Shown in pieces: positions 21,641-32,540 of a stretch of 64,000 nt of DNA. The notes under the pieces were generated by a model. It was not told the DNA's origin. It saw nothing but the letters and a program-made list of their open reading frames with translations, and did not search any database. A program made the translations under genes and the position numbers. How positions within the stretch are numbered: position 1 is the first letter of the stretch; the number at the start of each line of letters is the position of its first letter. Origin of the DNA: Lonicera japonica (Eukaryota > Streptophyta > Magnoliopsida > Dipsacales > Caprifoliaceae); contig CM038471.1 in assembly GCA_021464415.1 (NCBI GenBank), positions 17,708,422 to 17,772,421 of the forward strand, given 5' to 3'.

Positions 21641-23560
21641 TAATTCTGAATTATGATTTTTAAAAATTGTCGATTAAAGACAGCGATGGAGCAAACTCTT
21701 TCTCGTATATGGCAATGCCGTGATTTTCCATTTTTAAATTTTACTTAGGGGAAGGAAAGAAGTTATGTCATGCATCAATCAATTTTGACGGTATTTGAAC
21801 TACTTCTTATTAAAGCATGTCGTGCGTCATTGTTGTATTACATTCATTATTTTCAAAAACTTGATAAAATTATTGTTACGTATGCATTTTGATCAAATGA
21901 CACGATACAGTGTTAAAACTAAAGTAGAGATTATCCCATATTTAATTCCTCCGTTTCTATATTTCTCCTTTTTTTTTTGGAAATAAGAAATGACTTTTTT
22001 TTATTATTTGTTTTTTTTATTAGCCCTCATAATTTTTTTTCATTTCGTCCCCTCGGACAACACTAGCCAGAATTGCGGCTAAGAGTCTTTTTCTTTCTTT
22101 TGGTTTCATCACCCGGTTTCTTTTTAACTGTTTCATTTTTTTCTTTGTACGTGCTGGGTGCAACCATTTATTCATCACTTTCTAAATGGGAAAGTAATCT
22201 CCTCCCAGTTTTCAATGACTATTTATGTACAGGTGATCGCATTATATCAACTTTATAACACACAAAAATTGCTGAGAAAAAAATAAGTGTGATAGTGTTG
22301 TGTTATATATTTTTTTTAAAATGCTTGAATAAGCGGTTCATTTTTGGTTAAAAGAACGGAATTAGAGAAAAATCTTTAACATTGCGATTTTGCTTTATCG
22401 GATAAAAAGATGCAATTTTAACCGTGCCATGGTTAAACGATATTTTTGTTTTATAAAAAATGAGAGTTGAATCACAATCTCAGTTTCGAAGAATGATTGA
22501 TTTTATCAAAGTAGAACGATATTTTTTTAAAAGAATGATTTGATTCTAGAATTGTGGAATCTATTTATCTGAATTTAATTGAATTAAAAAGAATGGTAGA
22601 AAAATTTGTCCACAAAAATTGATTGATTTTGATTCGATTTTTATTTTTTTTAGAAAAAATGTGACTATATACAAGTAAATGTCATTTATTTTTTTTGAAA
22701 AGAAATGAATGCTATAACACATATGGAGCGTGCAAAAGAAATGTACAGTTTGCACATAAATTATTTTTATTTATGAATGTATCTTTCTTTATCCTAATAT
22801 CAAAATTATGAAACATCAGATGAACCGGTAGAGATTTTAAAAACCTGGGGATTATAGGCTTCGTTTGTCCTATGTATGATGTGGTGATGCAATCTTGGTT
22901 GAAAATTGGTACGACTTGTCATTAGTATGGTTTCACGATATACACTGAATGTATGTGTGAATGACCATTTGATATACCCTAATTATACATGGATTGGCCT
23001 TTATGCCTTCGACTCACTAAATACTTCACATTCTGAGGAATGATCCGTACGCGTGGTGTTTAGTTCAATATACGCATAGTACTATAACAGGTCCCACGAT
23101 ATACCTCTTACCCGTCAGGGTTATCGTTAGTATTGTGTTGAATAATTACGATATACTCAGAGGGTACGAGACCGAGAAGAAGTGAGGGCTTATTCTTTAA
23201 CGTTTGCCACCCGTCAAGTCGGTATGCTTCTACATTCGGCCCTTGGGTTCGAGAAGATATGATATATGTATTCTGTGCAGATGTGTAAAATGTTGGCAAT
23301 TTTGCTCAATTTTATTTTAAAAAAGAGGAAGAATTTTTTTATTTGTTTGTTCTTAGGCAAGAATATGTACATGGAATCAACCTAACATGTTTCTATGTTC
23401 ACGGGGGAATCTTAACATATGTCTAAGTTATCACGTAAAGGCCAAAATCAATACATAGCATGCAAAAAGAGTATAAAACATATGTGTACGATGAATAAAA
23501 AGCAGATAAAGCATGATTGCAAGCATATACATGTCATAGAATCTAGTTCGCTTAGATAGT
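21641..23560. other. Interior of the Tat/Ogre-like element, no gene recognised
   Basis: This 1.9 kb next to the 5' LTR should hold leader and gag in an autonomous element. I find only short AT-rich frames (for example 22073-22258 and 22561-22755) without Gag-like blocks. Homopolymer T runs are frequent. Confidence 0.6.
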
Positions 23561-23577
23561 CCATAGCAAAGTCGCCA
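23561..23577 (-). promoter_or_regulatory. Primer binding site, Tat/Ogre type
   Basis: Minus strand TGGCGACTTTGCTATGG lies one base from the LTR border at 23579. It matches the TGGCGACTC... type of site used by the Tat/Ogre lineage, with a few changes. This fixes the element on the minus strand. Confidence 0.65.
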
Positions 23578-24448
23578 CTGTGACCCTATTAGAACCCCCC
23601 GACGGCACTTGGCTCGTGGCTCGTTTCGTGAACGATTTTAAAGTCGCCAGTACATTTTCTGGAAAAACGAACAAAAGTGTGTTTTGTACCCTTTTTAGGG
23701 TACAACGCGGTCTGTGCAATTAGATTGGTTTCGTAAATTATGTTGCGACGCGGGAAGGTGTTAGGCATCCGCGTCGCCCTTTCCGTTTCTAAATGGACAT
23801 GCTTGCATTTATCTTTTTCATATTGTTTTGGCCTAAAAATTATATATACGAATTGCTAAATATGTTACAATAAGTATATTGTATTTGGCATGCGAAAATT
23901 GCCATGAAGGCAAATTACCCGTACGGGGAATGGGATTAACCGTACGGTCAATTAGATTGTCCATACAGGAAATCAAGGCACAATTCCAGTTATCAAGCTT
24001 TAGCACAGTTTAGGCAAAATCACGGCATGGAACCATTTTAGGCGTGCGTTGACAGTTTATACAATTATATACAGGATATGAATAATTATATACATATACT
24101 CTTTATTTGTAGGATATCTACATCGCGAATACAGAACTTTGTTTTAGAAGAATATATATGTGTTACAAGCTTTGGTTCGTCGATCAGTCATAATACCAAC
24201 ACTATAAACGAGTTACGAAGTTTTTACTCGGGTACCTATTCTATTATAGTGTTTTATCTCTCTACACTAAGCTTTTGCTAGTCTAGAAATGAAGATATAT
24301 ATAATAAAAATACAAGTTTTTCCCTCTTCTCTACCTTTGCAATAGGCGTTTTTGCCCAATAATCGCGAACCCCTGTTAAGAAATTGGCTATGGCTTATAT
24401 AGCACTTCATTTAGCCTTCGGTACTCAATTGCTCGTACGGAGGATCAG

Positions 24449-26846
24449 TGTAATATTCCATTCTCAAGTTAATCCTTTTCTTAAGCCCGGTTAATGCTTA
24501 ATCTCCGTTAGGGCATGAACTTTTGCTTTTGGACCCTTGTTAGTTGATCCAACACCCCTACCACATCATAGTAGGTATATCAAGTTTGTGAGAATTATCC
24601 ATCCATAATTTGAAGATACTTCCTCTTATAAAGTTATAGAGCTTTGAACTAGCTTTCCGTAGACATACAGATCACTTAAATCGGAGTGCAAAGTGAAAAG
24701 TTATAAGCAAAATACAAACAGTGCATCAGGGCACAAAAATTTCACGCAGACAGGTCTGGAGTTACAAACTGAAGCGCGAACCGGTCTGGTCTTTTTCTAG
24801 ACCAGTCCAGTAGCGGAACTAAGTCGGTTTTGAGCATTTTTAAGTGTTTTGTTGACCCCTTTTGTCCCAATTTTGACCTACCAACCTTGGAACCATCTAG
24901 AGAGAGAAAGAGGGCCATTTTAAGAGAGATTTAAATAGATTTTCACCGATACATTTTCACAACACAAAATCAACATTAAACCAACACCGAATCACCATCT
25001 CACATCACTATTCATCATCATCATCATCCTCTTTAACTCTATGGCTAGGGCTCAAAGGAAGAAATTGGGGATTTGGCGAATTGGTGACTTCTAGCTCGAT
25101 TCAACCTTTCAAACTCGAGGAATAAGCTTCATAGAGGTGGGAATCTAACTCTAAACCTTGATTTTCCAACTTAATACTATGAGATCATGATTTCATCTCT
25201 TGAATGCTTAGAAACCTACTCATATAAAAGGGGATTTTTGGTATATGTTGATATTTCCTATCTCCGTTAAATTTAATGGTTTAAATGACCTCAATATCAT
25301 TTCTATTACATGAGTAACCTTGAGATTTTACCTATTCATATGTTTTACGCATGAACCTAGCTTTCTAAGAAATGGGTTTTCAATATAAGATATGTTTGGC
25401 ATTAATAATTACATTAATGGTTTAGATAGCCTTCATATATTTTAAAATACATGTTTAAACGAGATATTGTAGCTGGTTTCTCTATTTACACAAAAATCCA
25501 CTTGGAACCTATACGAATGTTGATGATTCTTACTATGAAAGTGGAAGTTTACCTTTAAAGGTTCAAATGGTGGTTTTTATGTTATAAAATGATCGTTTAT
25601 GAGTTATTGAATATATAAGAATGGCTTACATGATAATATTACCTGTCGGTTGCAAGTTAGAATTATATTTGATTTATGACAAACATTGAAATGGCACAAT
25701 TGTTTCTTGTACGAGTTGATTGATATATGGTTAAGCATTTATGTTAGCATTAGTCCATGATAGGTCCCGGGTTTGGTCTCTAACGATTGAGGCCGGAAGT
25801 TTGAACACAGTCTCTTGGGTGCAAGACCCGAAATTGTGCACGGAAAAGAATGGGAGGCACTGCAGCCATGCGGTTGAAAGGCCACAAAACACAGACCGAT
25901 TGTACACTTAGACGACCATTCTGATTATACGAGTAAGAAAAGAACGGTAGGCACTGCAGCCATGTGGTTGAAAGGCCACAAAACACAGACCGGTTGTACA
26001 CTTAGACGACCATTCTGATTATACGAGTAAGAAAAAAACGGTAGGCCCCACTGCCGCGTGGTTGAAAGGCCACAAAATGCAGACCAGGCTATATGCTTGG
26101 ATAGTGCGGAATTTTAAAAAAATACAGCTTAAGGTTTATGAGATAAAAGAAATACATTGTGCTTTGAACTTTAATCGAGACAGGGTTGATTTTACATAAA
26201 GCCTTAAAAGGATATTTTCTCAAAATCTTATCAATGTTTTAAAGTTAGAAAAGGTTTCTTTCTAAACTGTTACACATGCACTTTTATATATAAACCACTT
26301 CATATTTTAATACAAAAAGGGTTTTTCCAAGACTTTACAAAATGGGTTTCTAAACCTGAATTTCATACTAAATTTTCTATATGATTCCCACTGAGTCATT
26401 CGATCACCCCACATCTTCTCCGCCTAGTTTCTTTTGCAGGTTCGTTCGGGGTAAAGTATATAGAGGCAGGACGCATTCCTTAGTCTGCCTCTATACCTTA
26501 GTTCTTGGAGTTTATCTATAAAATGTATACTGGATTCTTGTATAGAACTAAAGTTTGTAATGGTTTTAATTGCATATGTATGGAGCTTGTATTAATGTTC
26601 ATTGTATAGTTTGTGAAGATTGCATCTTCTATACTTGGGATCTCATTGGAGGCTAGCAGATTGATAATAGTTCTTCTTTTGTCATATGAACGGATTGCTT
26701 GGAATGAAAATGTTTTTACCTATTAGAGTACACATTTTTAAGTTTTTTATAGGTTATATCTTGCTAACCCGCCGTCGGCGTACGACACCCGTGATTAACC
26801 GGGTCCCGAAGGTGAAAACCTCTTTAATGGGATTCAGGGCATCACA
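24449..26846 (+). mobile_element. 2.4-kb solo LTR, Tekay/Del-like, nested
   Basis: The insert starts TGTAATATTCC and ends GGGCATCACA, TG...CA ends as in long LTRs of chromoviruses. Comparison with the uninterrupted LTR at 14195-15853 shows the insertion point: the empty copy has ATTAG, and here ATCAG lies before and ATTAA after, so each side is one change from the ancestral target. No internal domain is present, so it is a solo LTR. Its last 80 bases (GTGATTAACCGGGTCCCGAA onward) recur at 40045-40095. Confidence 0.75.
25845..26105. repeat. 94-base tandem repeat in the solo LTR
   Basis: About 2.7 units with a period of 94 bases share AGGCACTGCAGCC, GGTTGAAAGGCCACAAAA and GACGACCATTCTGATTATAC. 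The first two are nearly identical, the third is diverged. The frame 25780-26001 is a by-product. Confidence 0.9.
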
Positions 26847-27681
26847 ATTAAATTACCCGTACAGATTATCCGATAAACCGTTTTGGTCGCCTTATAACCC
26901 GTTTTAGTCATAAAATCAGATTGCCCGTACGAGGAATGAGATTGCCCGGACGGTCAATGAGATTTCTTAGACAGTCAATCGGTTTCTAACCGTTGGATGA
27001 AGTTGATTTTTGGATATGTTTTCCCTTAAGATTTTAGCTAGTTGTTATCCAAATTTGAGCATGAATGAACATCAGGAAAGTCGATTAACCGTTCGGTTAA
27101 TCCGGATTGCTTGTTTGGGCAGATTACCCATACGGGGAATTTGTCTTGTCCGGACGGAAAATCGGATGTCCAACAGTTGGCTGAATCTGATTTTTGGATA
27201 TGTGGTCCCCACATATATTATCTAATTTTTATAAAAATTTGAGCACGATCGAATGTCGGTCAAAATCACGAGCTTACGGATTGTCCGTACGAACAATCAG
27301 GGATCCCACTATTGGATAAAGCTGAATTTTGGACATGATGTTTCACAGAATGTCTTGTAACTCTTCTATAAATTTGAGGGCGATTTGAGTTCAAGAAGGC
27401 CCTCATCTTACTGTTTGATTACACATGATCCAGAATATGATCTTGAAAAATAGTGATAATTGGGAATCAATAATTTATTTTTTGGCATTCAGAGTGTTCT
27501 GACTCTGTGTGAGGCTCACCTGTATAGGCATATGATGATCTTTAACTTTGCGTTGGCCAAGTCGAATTTTATCTTGTTCGAGTATGTATCTTTTAAAATT
27601 CTCTATCGCCAAGTTTGATTTTGCTTTATCGAAAAGCAAGCTGCGTCTTGTTTAAAAGAGTCGCAAAATAGGTTGTTTACA

Positions 27682-28584
27682 ACAAGTGTCTCAGGTCATG
27701 GCTTAAATAACCCTTGAAGAAATGAGCCAAAAAGAGCTTAAAATCGACAACGGGCCAAAATTTAAAGTGGGGATAGATCTACACCATGTGGGGATTAATC
27801 CTGGTGTGGGGATCGATCCTCATATTTTTTCTCCTTTTTTCTTTTGGCTGCTTCTTCTTTTATTCATAACTTTTTACTCCAAATTTTGATTGACACACCA
27901 TTTTTGCTTACGCCTAGGTAATTTAAATATTTAAAACTTTTATTTCTAGAGATTTCTTTAAATTCTTAAGGGATAAAATCGTTGACCAGCAATAATTTCG
28001 GACTTTTTATGACAGTTATCGGTTTTGCTCAGAAACTTTCAGAATCGATTCGATTGAGCTTCTTCCTCTTGGAATAACTCTTGGACACTTACATTCCCTT
28101 CATTCATGCTTAGGGACTTGCTATTCTCTTCTTGGTGATTCTTGGGGGTAGTTTGCGGAGTTTTCCTTGCCTCGGGTCTCGGAATGGATATTGACTTCTT
28201 CTTCGGGCCTTTTTCTTATACTTTCTCGCATTCAACCTTTTTTCTTGCACACAACCTCAGTTGATTAACCATTTTAGGCCTACAAAATGGCTTAGTAACA
28301 CAAAAATATAATACAATGACTTCTTTTCATACTTAAACTGAATTTACATGCAGTTTTCAGTTTTAGACAGTAACTAGAAGCTAATTGAGCCTTATTTAAG
28401 GGATTAGAAATGCAATTTCTGGGCTCAATCACTTGCGCACGCGGAAGCAAATTAACAAATTAACCAGAGATTTATTATTTGATGGTTTGATCTTTAAAAA
28501 CTAATTTTAATTGAATTAGAAAGTAAACTCTAAAATTCTATGGATTTTAATTATAGGAAGCATGTTAAACATTTTATAACATGC
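27682..28584. repeat. Dispersed repeat, copy 1, right part, and adjoining non-coding DNA
   Basis: Starting at the target duplication ACAAG, this stretch continues copy 1. It shares with 63170-63260 the theme GGGATTGATCCT...CGATCGATCCT and a T/C-rich run, and with the next 250 bases a CTTGGAAT...TTCT pattern. Similarity fades near 28260. The remainder to 28584 contains CACTTGCGCACGCGGAAGCA, seen in some copia LTRs, but no border was found. Confidence 0.5.
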
Positions 28585-30165
28585 TGTGAGAATCCGCACT
28601 TTTGACGCTGGCTCCCGTGGGCGGCGATTCCTTTGAGTTCTCGATTTATTTGAAAAATGATTCATTTTACATTAAAGAAAGGTGATGGTTTGTAAAGGAA
28701 ATCAGAGTCACCAGTTTGTTTTACTAAACAAACAAAAGTTTGTGTTGAAAAGGAACATTTATTGATTAAACGACTTCTTAAATACAATTAATTCAAATGT
28801 TCGGGGATTAAGTTATGAATCGAGAAGGTGTTAGGCACCCAATTCGTCCTTTCGATTTCTAAGTAGAATATGCGAGTAATTATAATTGAAAATTTGCATG
28901 CTTATTGATGTTATCACGTATCAATCCATAGTTTTAAAAAAATAGGATTTGGGATGAGGATGGAAAGCACGTGCTTCGTATTTCGCCCCTTTAATTTTTG
29001 AAATTAGTGTATATGTGATTTGAAAAATAATTTTTATAATGACAGATAACAAAACAAGTGTCTTTGGTAAAATTCAGGGATTTTCGAAAGCTAATTTGAT
29101 TTAGAATCGGATATTCGGCAATCCTCGAGATTTATTCGTCAATAGTGTACCACAGTTTAATAATTTAAACTGGTATTGACGAATCCCATACTTTTATATT
29201 GAATATTTAGGTAAGCACCATGATTTATAGATTAAACCGTGTACAAACACTTATTGATTCCTTTGTGAATCGAGACTGGTAAAATTGAGATTTTATAAAA
29301 TTAACCGATAAAAATATGTTTAAAAATTGTTAAAACTCATTCCACGCCTCTGGTTTTGAAAATGGGGTTTAAATATGAAATCTGGACTGATTTTGAGATA
29401 AACAATAATTTTTATATGTGATTGATCAATTATAACTAATAAAATAAGGACAGATAAAAAGTTAAAAGTAGACTACGATAAAAAAAATACCTGAGAGCCT
29501 TGAAAATAATAGAATACTATTTTAGAGCATTGTTCCCGAAGTCCCAGAGCTGATTGATGCCTCAAATGGGGTCAGTGCAGGTGTATTTATATTTAACAAA
29601 TGAAACGGGTTAGGCCAGGAATTGTTTATTTGGCAAACAAAAGTATGAATGTTTGTCTAGCAGACATACGTTATTCATCGGCAACAGTTTTTGCTATTTC
29701 GGACAAATGAAACATCGGATTGATTTGATTTTATATTATATTATTCCCTATGATACAACCTGTTTACTGACCAAATTTTAATGCATTTGGACTTCGGGAT
29801 GGCTACCGTTTGATTACCCGAAGTGAACTCATAATTTTCTGCAGTCTTAGAGATCCGGCCATTAGATAGAGCTGATTTTCATGTATGCTACTCCTTATGG
29901 CATTGTCTAACAACCTTAAAAGTTTAAGGATAATTAGAAATCAAGAAATCTCATTATGCAAATACTCACAAGATTTGACGGTTTTCGGTTCAGGCAACTT
30001 TCGATAATTCTCGTAACTTCTCATCCAGGTGTCCTTTTGGCTTTCGTCCTTGACCTGTATCACATGTATTTAGTATGTATGCATTTATGAATGCTCGTCC
30101 ATGTATGCGTGTTCATTTTCTTGGAGATCAGGATTTTACAAGGGTTGCAAAATGAGGTGTTCACA
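28585..30165 (-). mobile_element. Solo LTR related to the Tat/Ogre-like LTRs
   Basis: The repeat starts TGTGAGAATCCGC and ends ATGAGGTGTTCACA on the plus strand, 1581 bp, with flanks CATGC and GATGC (4 of 5). It shares only short blocks with the LTRs at 14195 and 23579: GAGTCACCAGT, GAGAAGGTGTTAGGCACCC, TCGTCCTTTCGATTTCTAA and the GCAAAATGAGGTGTTCACA end. It is therefore a different family with the same architecture. No second LTR is in the window. Confidence 0.75.
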
Positions 30166-31461
30166 GATGCAATAATTAATAAAGCAATTAAACAGATAAG
30201 CAAATACCAGAATTAACGAGGTATCCCTGCAGTGTAGAACTAATCCTCAGTAATCCATTACATGTACAAAAGTTTATAAACTCGATTAATCAAAAATACA
30301 AACTTACAAATTTAAGTCACCCAAGACTCGTTGCAGTCTCCACCTCCGATGCGTATAATCCTTCTATCCAAATCACACGAATAGGCTCACAACAAATCAC
30401 TAGCCACAGTGTCATACCATTCTCAGAATTCAAAACAAAGCTTGGGATTTTATGTTCTTTTGTTGAAGAAATCAAAAGATTGGCATGAAAAATCTATCTC
30501 TAGATGGTGGAGGATTTTTGTTTTTCAAAATGAAGATATATGAAATTATTCTCAAGGAAAAGTTTACTTAAAAATTTAGGATTAAAGCTCATATATATAT
30601 ATATATATATATATGAGAAGCAAGCTTTAATCCAACTCATTATGAATTGTAAATGACTCATAATGAGATGTAATACATTGTATTTGAAAAGTTGTCAAAG
30701 AGAATTCTAATTTGAATTTCTTCTTTGGACCAATAAAAAAAAGAGTATTCTAATTTGAATTATTTTTTTTGAACCAATGAAAAAACACCACATATGACAA
30801 AACTTTTCAAAGCTTACCGAATCAATGCAAATATGTGCTTGAATGTACGGCTTCTAGAAACTTATATTTTATCTAGTGTGAACACGAACAACTTGAACAC
30901 TTTACAAAATAAAAATTGTGTTTTTGTCGAGAGAATAATGCCAACAAAAATAGAATTAACAATGTCCCTATTCTTGCACGATCCATAGCCATACCAAAAA
31001 CTAAAATTCGGTACGATTTGACCAAAACTGAGTACACTTTTCGCACGGTTATTGACTGTTTGAAAATATTTGGCTAGCTAGGCAGTATTTTGGTGTAGTG
31101 AATTCATTGTTACGGCAAAGAAAATAGTGAATTAGCAAATTTTGGTGTAGTTAATTCATTGTTACCCTAGAACTTGTGGGGGAAACACACATTATATTAT
31201 CAATATATGACATTTGGATAAATTAATTAAAAATGTTGATCTAACTTCTTTGGAATGGGAGGGGGGGGGGGGGGTACATGAAATATCAGGAAATTAATTG
31301 AAGTATTTGAAATTTGGGGTAAAAGAACTACTCATAATATATTGATCAAAGTATCACTGATTATACCTATGTGTACCACTTTATCTAATATTCATTAAAA
31401 GGATATAATGATTATTATTAATAATTCTATGGATATGAGTATCAATTAGTCTGTTATTCAC
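30166..31461. other. Non-coding DNA with a hairpin and short duplications
   Basis: No gene is seen. At 30580-30632 GGATTAAAGCT and AGCTTTAATCC form an 11-base perfect inverted repeat around a self-complementary (AT)n tract. At about 30700-30775 a 50-base block with ATTCTAATTTGAATT is duplicated. A 30-base block with TTTTGGTGTAGT occurs at about 31087 and 31140. A poly-G run lies at about 31259-31274. Confidence 0.7.
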
Positions 31462-31464
31462 TAA

Positions 31465-31667
31465 GGCCTCGTTTGATTCAGGTATTAGGGTAAGTGGGAT
31501 TAATAATACCAGTAATAATAGTATTGGATTATTAATCCTGGTATTAATTTAATACCAATACCCTGTTTGATTTATGCGGTATTAATACTGAAATATCCTA
31601 TGCTAATGTTAATACAATGTTTGGTTTTGTAACACGTATACGGGATTATATTTTGGATTAACAAAAA

Positions 31668-31723
<56 letters not shown>

Positions 31724-32034
31724 CATAGTAGTAGAAGTAGTGGTGGTGGTGGGGGTGGGGGGTGGGGTGGGGGTGGTGGGGGTGGGGCTATTGGCATTTT
31801 TGAAAATATTATAGTAATAATGGCATTTTTGAAAATATATGGTTCATTTTTCTTAATCCCGGATAAACAATACCACCTCTCCCTTGGTATTAAATTATAT
31901 CACAAAGAGTGGGATTAAGTTAGTCCTGGTATTAATAATCCCAGCACATTTTGTATGAACCAAACAAGGTATTATAAAAAAAAATGGTATTAATAATCTC
32001 ATCCCACTTTTTAATACCCGAATCAAACGAGGCC
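31465..32034. mobile_element. Tourist-like (PIF/Harbinger) MITE
   Basis: This 570-bp element has TIRs of about 48 bases beginning GGCCTCGTTTGATTC and a TAA duplication on each side (31462-31464, 32035-32037). Three-base TAA targets and this TIR start are typical of Tourist MITEs. It has no coding frame. A (TTA)n run (about 31668-31722) and a G-rich (GGTGG)n run (about 31736-31790) lie inside. Confidence 0.9.
31736..31790 (+). repeat. G-rich run with G-quadruplex potential
   Basis: The run alternates GGTGG, GGGGG and GGGGTGGG and holds well over four G-tracts of three or more bases with single-base loops, the standard quadruplex pattern. It lies inside the MITE. Confidence 0.85.
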
Positions 32035-32137
32035 TAAAAGGATACAATGATGTAGTAATATTCTCATTGTATTTTGTTGGTTATTTTCAATTTTATACAA
32101 AAGTTTTACAAAATTCTTATTTGAGCATATTTTTTTT

Positions 32138-32540
32138 GGGTGGTGTTATTTACACCCTTTAAATGTGTCATAATCACCCTCCAAAATTTAACTAAAAACA
32201 CATTTTAACATCCTTTATTTATCACAAACACCGCCCTCCATTGTCTGATGTTAGGTGAGTGATTACCAACACACTCTCCTCATGCGAAGCGGATTTATGT
32301 AAGTGCATTCACCTCTCATCATGCAGGACTTATTTGGAAAGCACGCCAATAATATATTGCATGATATTATGCGAGTTCTTACAAACAAACTCTATCCAAG
32401 TGAAGTGAGTGTGTGTAACTGTACTCACCTCTCATTAGGAGAGTCTTAGGGGGTGTTAGTGATTAAAAATTTACCTTTTAAAGGTGTTTATGACAAAAGG
32501 GGTGTTTGTGACAAATATAGGGGTGTAAATAACACCACCC
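32138..32540. mobile_element. 403-bp MITE between poly-T targets
   Basis: The ends GGGTGGTGTTATTTACACCC and its inverse complement form TIRs of at least 20 bases, with looser pairing further in. Eight T flank each side, so an 8-base TTTTTTTT duplication (hAT-like) is possible but poly-T makes this ambiguous. No coding frame. Confidence 0.8.

Larger units (their letters stand above)
14195..27681 (-). mobile_element. Tat/Ogre-like LTR element without recognisable coding genes
   Basis: Two diverged direct repeats (14195-15853 and 23579-27681) act as LTRs. In minus orientation they start TGTAGACACC (left copy) and the right copy ends GGTCACA. The bases beside the right LTR read TGGCGACTTTGCTATGG on the minus strand, which resembles the primer binding site of the Tat/Ogre lineage. 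The flanks ACAAC (14190-14194) and ACAAG (27682-27686) are a 4-of-5 target duplication. The 7.7-kb interior has no Gag or Pol that I recognise; its left 5 kb, the 3' side of the element, is a series of tandem arrays. Size and lack of genes fit a non-autonomous large retrotransposon derivative. A nested 2.4-kb LTR lies in the right LTR. Confidence 0.75.
23579..27681 (-). repeat. 5' LTR of the Tat/Ogre-like element, interrupted
   Basis: The LTR starts TGTGACCCTATTAG and ends AGGTTGTTTACA on the plus strand. Sequence matching the left LTR runs from 23579 to 24448 and from about 26847 to 27681; between them sits a 2.4-kb foreign LTR. Conserved core, CCGTACGG sites and the TCGAAAAGCAAG end region all match 14195-15853. 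Confidence 0.85.

Noticed and set aside
25780..26001. 73-residue frame with internal protein repeat
   Set aside because: By-product of the 94-base tandem repeat in a solo LTR.
14195..27681. Two independent solo LTRs in place of one element
   Set aside because: Outer flanks ACAAC/ACAAG nearly match, the PBS adjoins the inner border of one LTR, and both have the same orientation, which favours one element. Not fully excluded.
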